The notes beneath the pieces were generated by a model, which worked only from the letters and a program-made list of their open reading frames with translations, was not told the origin of the DNA and ran no database searches. Made by a program: the position numbers and the translations under genes. A stretch of DNA of 64,000 bases from Bacillus multifaciens (GTDB lineage: Bacteria; Bacillota; Bacilli; Bacillales; Bacillaceae_G), in contig NZ_JAVBXD010000005.1 of NCBI RefSeq assembly GCF_030756675.1, positions 1 through 64,000 of the forward strand, read 5' to 3'. This document shows, piece by piece, positions 10,062 through 19,455 of the stretch. How positions within the stretch are numbered: position 1 is the first letter of the stretch; every line of letters starts with the position of its first letter.

Positions 10062-10089
10062 AAGGCTACCGAATTTTCGATAGCCTTTC
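10062..10089 (-). terminator. korB terminator
   Basis: Twelve-nt arms (10062-10073 and 10078-10089) pair with one mismatch just after the korB stop. The following minus-strand bases (TTCTGATAC) are only moderately T-rich. Confidence 0.65.
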
Positions 10090-10094
10090 ATCTA

Positions 10095-10961
10095 TTACAT
10101 GAATTCTGCTACAAGCTCATCAAACATTTTTTGGTCCATTTGCAGATCAGCATGAACTAATGGTTTTTCACTATAACCTTTTACAAGCTCTTGGTAAGAA
10201 GGTTGTTCTTTATTTTGATAAATTAAACCTGTTACTAAACCTTTGTTTTCCATTAATGTTTGCATTGCAAGCATTCGATTAGATGGATCATATCCTTCTA
10301 CTTCGCTAAGTCTTGTTAAATTCTCTTTAAACCAATCGTACGTGTTTACCTTGTTATACGTTACACATGGGCTATATACGTTGATGAGAGAGAAACCTTT
10401 ATGTTGAATACCAGCTTCAATTAGCTGTGTTAATTCTTTTAAATCACTAGAGAAACTTTGTGCTACGAACGTTGCTCCAGCAGTTAATGCCATTTCCATT
10501 ACAGATAGCGCTGGCTCAATTGATCCTTGCGGCGTACTTTTCGTTTTAAAGCCCGCTTCACTACGTGGTGAAGTTTGCCCTTTCGTTAAACCGTAAATTT
10601 GGTTATCCATAACAATATACGTAATATCAATATTACGACGAATAGAATGAATCGTATGTCCCATACCGATTGCAAAACCGTCACCGTCACCACCTGATGC
10701 GATAACTGTTAAATCACGATTTGCCATTTTTACACCTTGTGCAATTGGAAGGGCACGTCCGTGAATACTATGAACGCCGTAAGAGTTAATGTAACCAGAG
10801 ATACGACCAGAGCAACCGATACCAGAAATAACCGCTAATTCATCAGGATTTAAACCTACATTTGCAGCAGCACGCTGAATTGCTGCTTGTACTGAGAAGT
10901 CACCGCAACCTGGACACCAGTTTGGTTTTACACTATTACGAAAGTCCTTAAATGTTGCCAT
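10095..10961 (-). CDS. korB: 2-oxoacid:ferredoxin oxidoreductase, beta subunit
   Basis: The thiamine-diphosphate subunit of a KorAB-type enzyme. These enzymes oxidatively decarboxylate 2-oxoglutarate (or a related 2-oxoacid) to the acyl-CoA while reducing ferredoxin. The ThDP motif GDGDGFAIGMGH with NQIYGLTKGQTSPRS is clear. Cysteines for the [4Fe-4S] cluster are in WCPGCGDFS (near 15), GIGCSGR (near 50) and CVTYN (near 199). The length of 288 aa is typical. It overlaps the end of korA by 14 nt, so translation is coupled. Which 2-oxoacid is used cannot be decided from sequence. No ferredoxin gene is in the window. Confidence 0.92.
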   Translation of the reverse strand: MATFKDFRNSVKPNWCPGCGDFSVQAAIQRAAANVGLNPDELAVISGIGCSGRISGYINSYGVHSIHGRALPIAQGVKMANRDLTVIASGGDGDGFAIGMGHTIHSIRRNIDITYIVMDNQIYGLTKGQTSPRSEAGFKTKSTPQGSIEPALSVMEMALTAGATFVAQSFSSDLKELTQLIEAGIQHKGFSLINVYSPCVTYNKVNTYDWFKENLTRLSEVEGYDPSNRMLAMQTLMENKGLVTGLIYQNKEQPSYQELVKGYSEKPLVHADLQMDQKMFDELVAEFM

Positions 10962-12705
10962 TTAAAACAACCCCTTTTTTGCATTCGTTGTAAATTTCTT
11001 TTGGCAAGAACGGGTTTCCGTCATATTTCAGCAGACTAGAAATTTTCTCACCATAGCCAAGATTCATCTTCATAATATTAGCAAGCTGTCCAGTTGCATT
11101 GTTTTCTACAACGACAACACGTTTTGCATCTTTCACAAGCGGCAGCATTTCAGCTGTTGGGAATGGATGAATTAGACGAACATGAGCATGATTTACTTTT
11201 AACCCTTCTTGCTCTAAACGCTCCATTGCTTCTTCAATTGCACCACGAGTTGAGTTAAAGCCTACTAATAATACATCAGCGTCATCATATTTGGCATTTT
11301 GGTATACAGGGGTATTAAACTTGATATTCTCCATTTTACGGAAACGTTTGTCCATTTGTGCACTGCGGTTCAGTGCTGACTCGGATGGTTTACCTGTTTC
11401 ATCGTGCTCTACGCCTGTTACATGGTGAATACCATTTTTCATACCAGGTACAACACGCGGGGAAATACCATCTTCTGTTACTTCATAACGTTTGAAGTAT
11501 GCTTTATTTTCACGCTCTGGTAACTCAGCATGTAAATCCAGTTTACCACGACGAATTTCAACTTTTTCTAATTGAAGCGGTTCTACTGTTTGTTTACCTA
11601 AAGAAAGTTGTAAATCTGTTAAAAAGATAACAGGAACTTGATATTCTTCAGCTAAGTTAAATGCTTCGACAATATCATAGAATGCCTCTTCAGCAGTACT
11701 TGGTGCCATAACAATTTTCGGAATCTCACCATGCGTTCCGTAAATCATTGCCATTAAATCAGATTGTTCTTGTTTTGTTGGTAATCCCGTACTTGGTCCA
11801 CCACGCTGTGTATCAATGATTACAAGAGGTGTTTCTGTAATCCCAGCTAGTCCAATCGCTTCCATCATGAGAGATAAACCAGGACCAGCTGAAGCTGTTA
11901 ATGTACGTACACCAGCATAGTTTGCACCAATTGCCATCGTACAAGCTGCGATTTCATCCTCAGTTTGAATAACCGTTCCTCCAACTTTTGGAAGCTTCTT
12001 AATTAAGTATTCCATAATCTCAGAAGCAGGTGTAATTGGATAAGCAGACATAAAACGCGCACCGCCAGCTACTGCACCAAATGCGATTGCATCGTTTCCA
12101 ATCATAAACATACGTTTTTTCCCATCTGCTTTTTCAAGTTGCATCATATTTACTTTTTCGCCGAGCAATTCTTTCATATATTGAGAGCCTCGCTGAATTG
12201 CTTCCATGTTCTTCTGAACAACTTGCTCTCCTTTACGACCGAAAATTTCATCTACAACTTCTAAATACACTTTTTCATCTAGCCCTAATACCGCACTAGA
12301 CGCTCCAACCGCAACCATGTTTTTCATTAAAGATGTACCTAACTCAGAAGCAATATCCGTAAATGGAATTGCATATAAAGTTACATCTGTACCTTCAGGA
12401 ATGCTTGGATTGAATTTTGCATCAGCAACAACAATTCCACCAGGACGTAATTCGTGGAAGTTAAAATCAATCGTTTCTTGATCAAATGCAATTAAAATAT
12501 CTAAATCATCTGATATCGCGCGTACCTCTGTTGTACTTACGCGAATTTTATTGTTTGTATGACCACCTTTAATTCGTGATGAAAAATGGCGATAACCATA
12601 TAAATAATAACCTAGTCGGTTTAATGCAATACAGAAGATTTCTCCTGTACTTTCAATTCCTTCACCTTGTTGGCCTCCAACTTTCCATGAAAGTTGACTA
12701 ATCAT
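10948..12705 (-). CDS. korA: 2-oxoacid:ferredoxin oxidoreductase, fused gamma-alpha subunit
   Basis: The partner of the downstream beta subunit. The N-terminal about 190 residues are the gamma (CoA-interacting) domain (VGGQQGEGIESTGEIF, RHFSSRIKGGHTNNKIRV). From about residue 195 the alpha domain begins (GNDAIAFGAVAGGARFMSAY, PITPASEIMEYL, QTEDEIAACTMAIGANYAG). This gamma-alpha fusion of 585 aa with a separate beta subunit is the usual two-gene layout in Bacilli and actinobacteria. The start is ATG 12703-12705 with an AGGGGTGTAGG ribosome region. The pair lies between miaB and spoVS, and I recall it is missing from this place in B. subtilis. Confidence 0.92.
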   Translation of the reverse strand: MISQLSWKVGGQQGEGIESTGEIFCIALNRLGYYLYGYRHFSSRIKGGHTNNKIRVSTTEVRAISDDLDILIAFDQETIDFNFHELRPGGIVVADAKFNPSIPEGTDVTLYAIPFTDIASELGTSLMKNMVAVGASSAVLGLDEKVYLEVVDEIFGRKGEQVVQKNMEAIQRGSQYMKELLGEKVNMMQLEKADGKKRMFMIGNDAIAFGAVAGGARFMSAYPITPASEIMEYLIKKLPKVGGTVIQTEDEIAACTMAIGANYAGVRTLTASAGPGLSLMMEAIGLAGITETPLVIIDTQRGGPSTGLPTKQEQSDLMAMIYGTHGEIPKIVMAPSTAEEAFYDIVEAFNLAEEYQVPVIFLTDLQLSLGKQTVEPLQLEKVEIRRGKLDLHAELPERENKAYFKRYEVTEDGISPRVVPGMKNGIHHVTGVEHDETGKPSESALNRSAQMDKRFRKMENIKFNTPVYQNAKYDDADVLLVGFNSTRGAIEEAMERLEQEGLKVNHAHVRLIHPFPTAEMLPLVKDAKRVVVVENNATGQLANIMKMNLGYGEKISSLLKYDGNPFLPKEIYNECKKGVVLNGNI

Positions 12706-12954
12706 TTCCTACACCCCTTTAACTGCATACATTGTAGTGTATTTTTTTACAGTACTAGTTTAGCACTTTTTAAAACAAGAAACTACAATGAACACAAATT
12801 ATACGTCTTCTAAATTTCAATGAATGTTTCGCATAATCTTAATTCGTTTACAATTCTAGCCCTACAACCGTAAAAATGCAACAATTTGATACAATTTCAT
12901 TGCTTATTTTTTCAAATTTTCTAACTTTTCAATAAACAATTTTATAGCAATGTT

Positions 12955-13878
12955 CTAAAACGGAATATGGTGTATAAAATTACGATATATGAAATTATTT
13001 ACTTGCTCTTCTTTATATCGCTTTAATAGTTCATTTATGACATATTCATAATGTTCATACCGTTCCACATGTACGACTGTTTCCGTGATTCCATCAAAAT
13101 CTGATCCGAATCCAACATTCTTCTCACCACCAAGCATACATACATGCTCTACATGCCTTAATATTTCATCTGTACAAACAGACTTGTTTGCAGCTAAAAA
13201 CATTGGGACGAATGTTATCCCAATCATTCCATCTTTTTGAATTAACGCTCTAATTTGTTCATTCTTTAAATTTCTTGGATGCGGACATAACTCATAACTA
13301 TTTGAATGCGATGCAATTGGATAATTGGAAAGCTCCATTACATCCCAAAACCCTTTCTCCGACAGATGAGAAACATCTGTCCATAGCTTGTAACAATTTA
13401 AGTCTTCTACTACTTTTTCACCAAACAGTGTTAAGCCGCCACCTCGAGACTCTAATGCTCCATCCGCAACTAAGTTCGCATAGTTCCAAGTAAGTCCAAC
13501 AGAACGAACGCCAAGATAATATAACGTTTTTAGCTTCGTTAATTCTTTTCCAATTGCATCGCATCCTTCTAAAGTTAAAAGCGCTCCTATATCATTCGTT
13601 CCCAATTGTTGAATATCTTCTTTTGTCCTAATCCACTTTATATTTGGCAGTGCCAAAATTTGTTCATGAAAGATATTTGCCATCTCTAATGCAACTGTAA
13701 ATCGCTGTTCATACGGAACTTCTTCTGGTACATAAATTGCAAAACATTGAATACTACCACCATTTTGTCTTAACTGATCATATGTAATATGTAAAGAAGA
13801 ATCATTTTGAAAAGTTCGTTTTCCTTTCCCCATCCATAACTGCCACAATACATCACAGTGCGCATCAAAAATCTTCAA
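12955..13878 (-). CDS. Membrane dipeptidase-like (peptidase family M19)
   Basis: A 307-aa zinc dipeptidase of the renal dipeptidase family, expected to cleave dipeptides, possibly with D-residues. Metal-binding signatures are in order: DAHCDVLWQLW at residues 5-15, TLEGCDAIG (bridging Glu) near 125, DVSHLSEKGFWDV with the next His, ASHSNSYELCPHPRNL near 205, and GFGSDFDGI near 265. No signal peptide is visible, so it is probably cytoplasmic. It is a monocistronic unit between korA and spoVS. The physiological substrate is unknown. Confidence 0.88.
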   Translation of the reverse strand: MKIFDAHCDVLWQLWMGKGKRTFQNDSSLHITYDQLRQNGGSIQCFAIYVPEEVPYEQRFTVALEMANIFHEQILALPNIKWIRTKEDIQQLGTNDIGALLTLEGCDAIGKELTKLKTLYYLGVRSVGLTWNYANLVADGALESRGGGLTLFGEKVVEDLNCYKLWTDVSHLSEKGFWDVMELSNYPIASHSNSYELCPHPRNLKNEQIRALIQKDGMIGITFVPMFLAANKSVCTDEILRHVEHVCMLGGEKNVGFGSDFDGITETVVHVERYEHYEYVINELLKRYKEEQVNNFIYRNFIHHIPF

Positions 13879-13943
13879 TGCACTTCATCCTCCTCCCTGC
13901 CCCTTAAGTTGAGGGCTGACTGTCCACAAATAGAGGGATAAAA

Positions 13944-13973
13944 ATGACCTGTTTGCATTTGCAAACAGGTCAT
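13944..13973 (-). terminator. spoVS terminator
   Basis: A perfect 13-bp stem (ATGACCTGTTTGC at 13944-13956 with 13961-13973) with a four-nt loop lies six nt past the spoVS stop and is followed on the minus strand by TTTTTATCCC. Confidence 0.85.
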
Positions 13974-13978
13974 CCAAT

Positions 13979-14239
13979 TTAACGAGGTTCTACAATTAAT
14001 TTAATCGCTGTACGTTCTTCACCATCAATCATAATATCTGTGAAAGCTGGGATACATATCAAATCCACACCACTCGGCGCCACAAACCCTCTCGCAATTG
14101 CTACTGCCTTTACAGCTTGATTCAATGCACCTGCACCAATTGCTTGCATTTCTGCTGAACCGCGCTCACGAATGACTCCAGCAAGTGCACCAGCTACAGA
14201 GTTAGGTACCGAAGTTGCTTTAACTTTTAATATTTCCAT
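13979..14239 (-). CDS. spoVS: Stage V sporulation protein S
   Basis: An 86-aa Alba-like small protein required for coat assembly and timely septation in B. subtilis sporulation. It is extremely conserved, and the sequence is near-canonical: MEILKVKATSVPNSVAGALA, AEMQAIGAGALNQAVKAVAI, and the C-terminal DGEERTAIKLIVEPR. The start has GAGGAGG-like sequence upstream. It has its own terminator and a 150-nt gap to ymdB, so it is probably transcribed alone (a SigH promoter is known in B. subtilis, not checked here). Confidence 0.97.
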   Translation of the reverse strand: MEILKVKATSVPNSVAGALAGVIRERGSAEMQAIGAGALNQAVKAVAIARGFVAPSGVDLICIPAFTDIMIDGEERTAIKLIVEPR

Positions 14240-14388
14240 TGCTCGTTTCCTCCTCGTTTCTTTAAAAAATATTAGCGATTGAGTTCACTTTTTACATATA
14301 TTCACGAGCAATGATTCATATTCCTGCTAAAAATTCGTAATTTTTCTAAAAAATTAAAATATATTTTCTTTTCTAACTTTTATGCGTT

Positions 14389-15183
14389 TTATTCAAAAAA
14401 TGGTTGATCATCATTAATTAAAATACGATCAATTTTTTTCGCTTTTCCTGTATTAGGATCTACATCAATTAGCACGGCACTTAACTGCGTTCTTCCACTC
14501 GTTACTTCAAATCGTACTGGGAGGTTTGTTAAAAATTTCTTCAGCACAGCTTCGCGATCCATTCCTAAAATTCCATCATATGGACCTGTCATCCCAACAT
14601 CCGTAATATAAGCTGTTCCATCTGGTAAAATACGATTATCCGCTGTTGGAACGTGTGTGTGCGTACCAACAACTGCTGTAGCACGTCCATCTACATACCA
14701 TCCAAGCGCTTGCTTTTCACTCGTCGTTTCCGCATGAAAATCAATAAAAATAATGTTCGTACGTTTTTTTGCGATTTTAATCAATTCGTCCACTTTTCGG
14801 AATGGACAATCAATTGGCGGTAGGAATGTACGGCCTTGTAAATTAATTACCGCTACCTCTACACCATTACAATTCACAAAAATAAGTCCTTTTCCTGGCG
14901 TTCCTTCTGGGAAATTTGCTGGTCTTGCAAGATACTTTGCATCATCAATAAATTCAAAAATTTCACGGTTATCCCAAGCATGATTTCCTAGTGTAACTGC
15001 TTGTGCACCGCACTCTAAAAAATTACGATAAATTTTCTCTGTAATGCCACGTCCACCTGCAGCATTCTCTCCATTAATAATCGTAACTGTAGGTGTATAT
15101 TTTTTCTTTAACGCAGGCACGTAATCTTGAATCATCTTTCTTCCTGGCGAGCCTACTACATCCCCAACAAATAAAATTCTCAT
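14389..15183 (-). CDS. ymdB: YmdB metallophosphoesterase (2',3'-cAMP phosphodiesterase family)
   Basis: YmdB controls late adaptive responses such as biofilm matrix and flagellar gene balance in B. subtilis, and hydrolyses 2',3'-cyclic nucleotides in vitro. I choose ATG 15181-15183 (protein MRILFVGDVVGSPGR), which has AAAGGG nine bases upstream. The in-frame ATG at 15201 does not have a ribosome site. Metal ligands are seen in GDVVGSPG (Asp8 region), NGENAAGG, LGNHAWDNR, DFHAETTSEK and GTHTHVPTADNR. The length of 264 aa matches the family. It follows rny in the same orientation, separated by the rny terminator. Confidence 0.95.
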   Translation of the reverse strand: MRILFVGDVVGSPGRKMIQDYVPALKKKYTPTVTIINGENAAGGRGITEKIYRNFLECGAQAVTLGNHAWDNREIFEFIDDAKYLARPANFPEGTPGKGLIFVNCNGVEVAVINLQGRTFLPPIDCPFRKVDELIKIAKKRTNIIFIDFHAETTSEKQALGWYVDGRATAVVGTHTHVPTADNRILPDGTAYITDVGMTGPYDGILGMDREAVLKKFLTNLPVRFEVTSGRTQLSAVLIDVDPNTGKAKKIDRILINDDQPFFE

Positions 15184-15312
15184 TATTCTTACCCTTTCCA
15201 TCTATACATTCTTCGCAGTTTATTCTCATAAACTACAATCTTCACTTATAAAAGAATCATTTCCGATTCTACAAGCTTTTCTATATTGTGTCCATTCTCG
15301 ACACAAAAAAAT

Positions 15313-15336
15313 AAAGTGGTGCAACACCACCACTTT
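15313..15336 (-). terminator. rny terminator overlapping the stop codon
   Basis: AAAGTGGTG (15313-15321) pairs with CACCACTTT (15328-15336), followed on the minus strand by ATTTTTTTGTG. The upstream arm includes the first bases of the rny stop codon. Confidence 0.8.
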
Positions 15337-16897
15337 ATTTTGCATATTCAACTGCACGAGTTTCCCGAATAACGGTAACTTTAATATGTCCCGGATAATC
15401 CAGTTCATTTTCAATACGTTTTCGAATATCACGTGCTAAACGATGAGCCTCTAAGTCATCAATTGTATCTGGTTTCACTAAGATACGAACTTCACGTCCA
15501 GCTTGGATTGCATATGATTTCTCAACACCTTCATAAGACTCAGAAATCTCTTCAAGCTTTTCAAGACGACGAATATAATTTTCAAGCGTCTCACTTCGCG
15601 CTCCAGGTCTTGCTGCTGACAGTGCATCTGCCGCAGCCACAAGAACTGCGATAATAGAAGTCGGTTCTGTATCCCCATGATGAGATGCAATACTATTGAT
15701 AACAACTGGATGCTCTTTATATTTTGTCGCAAGCTCGACGCCAATTTCAACGTGGCTACCTTCAACTTCATGGTCAATTGCCTTTCCGATATCATGCAAT
15801 AAACCAGCACGACGAGCCAGTTTTTCGTCCTCGCCAAGTTCTGCTGCCATTAGCCCAGCTAAGTAAGCAACTTCCATAGAGTGTTTTAGGACGTTTTGAC
15901 CGTAGCTTGTTCTAAATTTCAAACGACCTAAAATCTTAATTAAGTCTGGGTGTAATCCGTGTACCCCAACTTCAAAAGTCGTTTGTTCTCCAACTTCACG
16001 AATATACTCATCCACTTCACGTCTTGATTTTTCAACCATTTCTTCGATACGCGCTGGGTGAATACGTCCGTCTTGTACAAGTTTATCCAAAGCAATACGA
16101 GCAGTTTCACGACGAATCGGGTCAAAACCTGATAATATTACCGCTTCTGGCGTATCATCAATAATTAAATCAATACCCGTTAATGTTTCTAACGTACGAA
16201 TATTACGGCCTTCACGTCCGATAATACGACCCTTCATCTCGTCATTTGGAAGATTTACAACTGAAACCGTTGTTTCGGCAACGTGATCAGCAGCACATCT
16301 TTGCATAGCTAAAGATAAGATCTCTTTCGCTTTCTTATCCGCTTCTTCCTTTGCACGTACCTCAGTTTCTTTTACCATAACAGCGATTTCATGCGAAATT
16401 TCATTTTCAACTTTTTCTAAGATAATAGCTCTTGCTTGATCACGTGTTAGGTTAGAAATACGCTCTAATTCATCTTGCTGTTTTTGTACTAACTCTCCCA
16501 CTTTGCTTTCCAAATCTTCAATCTGCTGTTGTCTTGCTACAAGAGATTCCTCTTTCTTTTCTAATAATTGCTGACTTTTCTCAAGCGATTCATCTTTTCG
16601 ATCAAGGTTCTCTTCTTTTTGCATTAAACGATTTTCTTGTTTTTGCAACTCGCTTCTTCGGTCACGAATTTCTAATTCCGCTTCTGTACGAAGTGTATGA
16701 ATTTCATCCTTTGCTTCTAATAGCGCTTCTTTTTTCAGTGCTTCTGCTTGACGATTTGCATCTTCTACAATGCGCTTCGCTTCATTAGTCGCACCGTTAA
16801 TCTTCGCTTCTGCAATGGACTTTCGAACAAAAAACCCAACAACTGCACTGACGATGGCCAGCAAAATGGAGATGAGTATCCAAACTTCATTACTCAT
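15335..16897 (-). CDS. rny: Ribonuclease Y
   Basis: RNase Y is the membrane-bound endoribonuclease that starts bulk mRNA decay in Bacilli. Residues 1-25 are a membrane anchor ([19 protein letters not shown]). Residues 30-200 form a long coiled coil (repeated [16 protein letters not shown]-type heptads). A KH domain follows ([20 protein letters not shown]). The HD domain is near 335-430 with the His-Asp pair in [18 protein letters not shown] and further His in SHHGDTEP. The 520-aa length is canonical. The ribosome site is AGGAGGTG. A strong SigA promoter lies about 230 nt upstream (17125-17153). Confidence 0.97.
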   Translation of the reverse strand: MSNEVWILISILLAIVSAVVGFFVRKSIAEAKINGATNEAKRIVEDANRQAEALKKEALLEAKDEIHTLRTEAELEIRDRRSELQKQENRLMQKEENLDRKDESLEKSQQLLEKKEESLVARQQQIEDLESKVGELVQKQQDELERISNLTRDQARAIILEKVENEISHEIAVMVKETEVRAKEEADKKAKEILSLAMQRCAADHVAETTVSVVNLPNDEMKGRIIGREGRNIRTLETLTGIDLIIDDTPEAVILSGFDPIRRETARIALDKLVQDGRIHPARIEEMVEKSRREVDEYIREVGEQTTFEVGVHGLHPDLIKILGRLKFRTSYGQNVLKHSMEVAYLAGLMAAELGEDEKLARRAGLLHDIGKAIDHEVEGSHVEIGVELATKYKEHPVVINSIASHHGDTEPTSIIAVLVAAADALSAARPGARSETLENYIRRLEKLEEISESYEGVEKSYAIQAGREVRILVKPDTIDDLEAHRLARDIRKRIENELDYPGHIKVTVIRETRAVEYAK

Positions 16898-17124
16898 AAT
16901 TTCACCTCCTCTTGCTATGAATGAAAAAAGACTGCATGGATGTACATTGTTTGCATCTGCAACGTACAGCGATGACCTTCGTCCCGCCTTTTCAAGGGAC
17001 TTTCTTCAATTCACAATTAAACTAGACATATGCTTATTTCGGAAAGTATACGTCCTCTCCGAATGTTACTTCTCTTCTTGAGAAGAGTGTGTCGTATATA
17101 ATATAAGAAAAAATATACATTATC

Positions 17125-17153
17125 ATTGTATCTACCGCTATTTTCATTGTCAA
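17125..17153 (-). promoter_or_regulatory. Strong SigA-type promoter for rny
   Basis: On the minus strand TTGACA (17148-17153) and TACAAT (17125-17130) are separated by exactly 17 bp. Transcription would begin near 17118, leaving a leader of about 220 nt before rny. The leader contains short hairpins such as CTTCTCAAGAAG. Confidence 0.75.
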
Positions 17154-17233
17154 GCATTGTCTACCTTTACTTTCTTTACCTACCTTAAAGTGAAACTACC
17201 ATTCGTGAGATTTTTTTATCTTCCTCTGATTAT

Positions 17234-17430
17234 TATATAAATACAATTTGAAAAAACGACATGTAAGCCCTTTTCTTTTTAAAGGGAAATGAGAGCATCT
17301 GGCCATGCTAGAGGCGGTCAGGCCCATTGTGCCACATGCGAGGTTTCAAACAAAGGGAGAAAGCCAGTAGCGGTCATATTGTATTTGGTATAGCAGCGAC
17401 TTTTATGTAGAAATATTAAAATGGATTTAT
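17234..17430. repeat. Dispersed ~195-bp repeat, copy A
   Basis: This stretch aligns along its whole length with 45742-45937 in the same orientation. Shared words in order are TATATAAAT, AAAAAACGACATG, CCTTTTCTTTT, GAGAGC-TCT-GCCATGC, AG-GCGGTCAGG-CC, GCCACATGCGA, CAAACAAAGGGAGAAAG, TAGCAGC and ATTAAAAT. Neither copy has an obvious reading frame. It lies between the rny promoter and the group IIC intron. It is probably one of the cereus-group dispersed repeats, but I cannot name the family with confidence. Confidence 0.75.
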
Positions 17431-17529
17431 ATAGTGAAACCAATTGGCCAGATGCCACCAGGTTATTGTCCACTTACTTTCTATGTTTTTAGTACGATTT
17501 TGAAATTGACTATTATAGACCAGAGAAAA

Positions 17530-19421
17530 ATCGAGTAGGAGGAGGCGATTAACCTCCGACCTCTCACACCACCGTACGTACGGTTCCGTATACGGCGGTT
17601 CAAATTAAGTTTGACGTAGTTGTTCATAACGTAAATACAGACTTCTCAGACCTTGGCAACTCCAATAAAAGTTGCTAAGGCTTCTGTGTAAAATCGGACT
17701 TTTACTTACTCTCCAATAACCCTTTCGAGAGTTTCCCCATTCATATGCCTTTCCTGCTTCAACACCTAATTTCCTTAGATTCTTTATCCGTGTTTTAGGT
17801 CTTTTCCACATCTTCCAAATACATTGACGGAGTCGCCTTTGTATCCACTGGTCTAGTTGTTCAAAGATGCTCTTTGTATCAGCTAGCGCAAAGTATCCGA
17901 GCCAACCAATTAGGTATTGGTTCAGTTTCTTCACCCTATCTTCCATAGAGATACTCCACTTCCGTGACGTTAACTCTCTAATTTTCGCTTTTACACGTTT
18001 CATCGTTTGTTTCGCTAGACGAATTCTCGGATTCTTCTTGCTCCTTGTAAAGGTAAAACCCAAGAACTTTCGATTCCAAGGACGGTCGTACATGGATTTC
18101 TCTTTGCTTACTTTGAGTTTTAATTTCCCTTCAATAAACTTTGTGATTCCTTCCATGATACGTTTCGCCGCTTTGCGTGAGCGAGCAAATATATTACAAT
18201 CGTCTGCGTACCTCACAAAGCGTAGATTTCTTCCTTCCAATTCCTTGTCTAGCTCATCCAACATGATGTTGGATAGAAGCGGGCTTAGTGGGCCGCCTTG
18301 CGGGGTGCCTTCCGTACTTCGCTGATACATTCCACCAATCATAATGCCTGATTGAAGAAATTTACGAATGAGCTTGAGTAATACTCCATCCTTTATTCTT
18401 CGTTCTAGTAAATCCATCATCTTGTCGTGGTTTACCTTGTCAAAGAATTTCTCTAAGTCTATATCAACCACCCATGTATACCCTTCTTGTATATATTCTT
18501 TCGCTTTTCGCACTGCTTGATGTCCCTGTCTATTCGGACGGAAACCGTAGCTACTATCCGAAAAGTTAGGGTCATACATGCGAGTGAGCACTTGGGCAAT
18601 TGCTTGTTGAATGAATCGGTCTCGAACGGTTGGAATACCTAATAACCGAATACCGCCGTCTGGTTTCGGGATTTCGACTCGACGTACTGGTTCCGGTTCG
18701 TAGGTTCCTGTCACAAGGGATTCTCTTACCTGTTGCCAGTGGTCTTTCACATACGGTCGCAGGTTTTGGACCATCATTTTGTCTACACCATGGCTTCCCT
18801 TGTTTCTTTCTACTCGCTTGAGCGCTTGTATTAAGTTGTCTCGTTCTAATATCCAATTCATCAACATACTTACGTTCCTTTCTACGTGAATAAAGAGTTC
18901 TATTTATACCCTTACATACTCAGCCCTCTTGAAGTCCCCCGTGTATTCACCACTTCCTCCTCCAAGTAAGTCCTATCTTCGGATTGTCTGCTTCATCATA
19001 TGTAGTGATAGCCTAGTTCTTATTCTTCCTAATTCGTTCAGCCCTTCCTTGAATTCTCGAGTGTTCAAGTACTATGGCTTCTGCTGACTTCTGATGATTC
19101 AGCCACTCATCACTGAATGGGTTACTAAGTGTACTTAGCTTATTCATCAGACCTCCCCGGGTAAGAATGTATTCTTTCATTCCATGTCCCCACTCCATTT
19201 ACTCTGCATCACCTTTGGCAGTAAGAGTTTTGTCTTGTTATGCAGACTCACTCAGTGATACCTAGCCTTCTATGAAGTTCGTGTTCCTTGGGGCGGAATT
19301 TTGCCGCTGACTTCCTTCAGATTTCACGTCACCATGAACACCCTTGTCTTAAGCTAACCCCTACTACTGCCTTCGTGGCTCGGGACTTTCACCCTAGAGA
19401 ATACACCCATGCCGGGCACAC
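17530..19421 (-). mobile_element. Group IIC intron inserted behind the recA terminator
   Basis: The intron reads 5' to 3' on the minus strand. Its 5' end at 19421 is GTGTGCCCGGCATGGGTGT, the typical bacterial class C start. The 3' end is near 17530, after a domain V hairpin (CCGTATACGG-AACCGTACGTACGG region, 17562-17600) and a domain VI hairpin (GGAGG...CCTCC) ending CTACTCGAT. Length is about 1,890 bp. Domain IV encodes the reverse transcriptase at 17605-18867. Insertion is immediately 3' of the U tract of the recA intrinsic terminator, exactly the target preference known for group IIC introns. The 3' boundary may be off by one or two bases. Confidence 0.9.
17605..18867 (-). CDS. ltrA: Group IIC intron reverse transcriptase/maturase
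   Basis: A 420-aa intron-encoded protein. RT blocks are in order: IPKPDGGIRLLGIPTVRDRF, SYGFRPNRQGHQAV, VVDIDLEKFFDKVNHD, GTPQGGPLSPLLSNIMLDEL, and the catalytic RYADDCNIFARS. The maturase (X) domain follows (RKWSISMEDRVKKLNQYLIG, WKRPKTRIKNLRKLGV). There is no HNH endonuclease domain, as expected for class C proteins that prime on the replication fork or on nascent strands. The start ATG at 18865-18867 has AGGAA upstream. The frame is intact, so the intron may be mobile. It should bind and splice its own RNA. Confidence 0.95.
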   Translation of the reverse strand: MLMNWILERDNLIQALKRVERNKGSHGVDKMMVQNLRPYVKDHWQQVRESLVTGTYEPEPVRRVEIPKPDGGIRLLGIPTVRDRFIQQAIAQVLTRMYDPNFSDSSYGFRPNRQGHQAVRKAKEYIQEGYTWVVDIDLEKFFDKVNHDKMMDLLERRIKDGVLLKLIRKFLQSGIMIGGMYQRSTEGTPQGGPLSPLLSNIMLDELDKELEGRNLRFVRYADDCNIFARSRKAAKRIMEGITKFIEGKLKLKVSKEKSMYDRPWNRKFLGFTFTRSKKNPRIRLAKQTMKRVKAKIRELTSRKWSISMEDRVKKLNQYLIGWLGYFALADTKSIFEQLDQWIQRRLRQCIWKMWKRPKTRIKNLRKLGVEAGKAYEWGNSRKGYWRVSKSPILHRSLSNFYWSCQGLRSLYLRYEQLRQT

Positions 19422-19431
19422 ATAAAAAAAT

Positions 19432-19455
19432 AAAAGACACGAAACCGTGTCTTTT
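19432..19455 (-). terminator. recA terminator, target of the group IIC intron
   Basis: A perfect 10-bp stem (AAAAGACACG 19432-19441 with CGTGTCTTTT 19446-19455), four-nt loop, followed on the minus strand by ATTTTTTTAT and then directly by the intron 5' end at 19421. It overlaps the recA stop codon (19454-19456). Confidence 0.9.

Noticed and set aside
13900-13945. Complete dispersed repeat behind spoVS (TTAAGTTGAG and TAGAGGGATAAAA words)
   Set aside because: The words resemble repeat fragments at 1177-1186 and 40190-40202, but the segment is too short to define a copy.
15226-15432. 68-codon minus-strand frame overlapping the end of rny
   Set aside because: It is out of frame with rny, covers the rny terminator and has no ribosome site.
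19013-19198. 60-codon frame in the 5' part of the group IIC intron
   Set aside because: It lies in ribozyme domains I-III, where the sequence is constrained by RNA structure. It has no family features.
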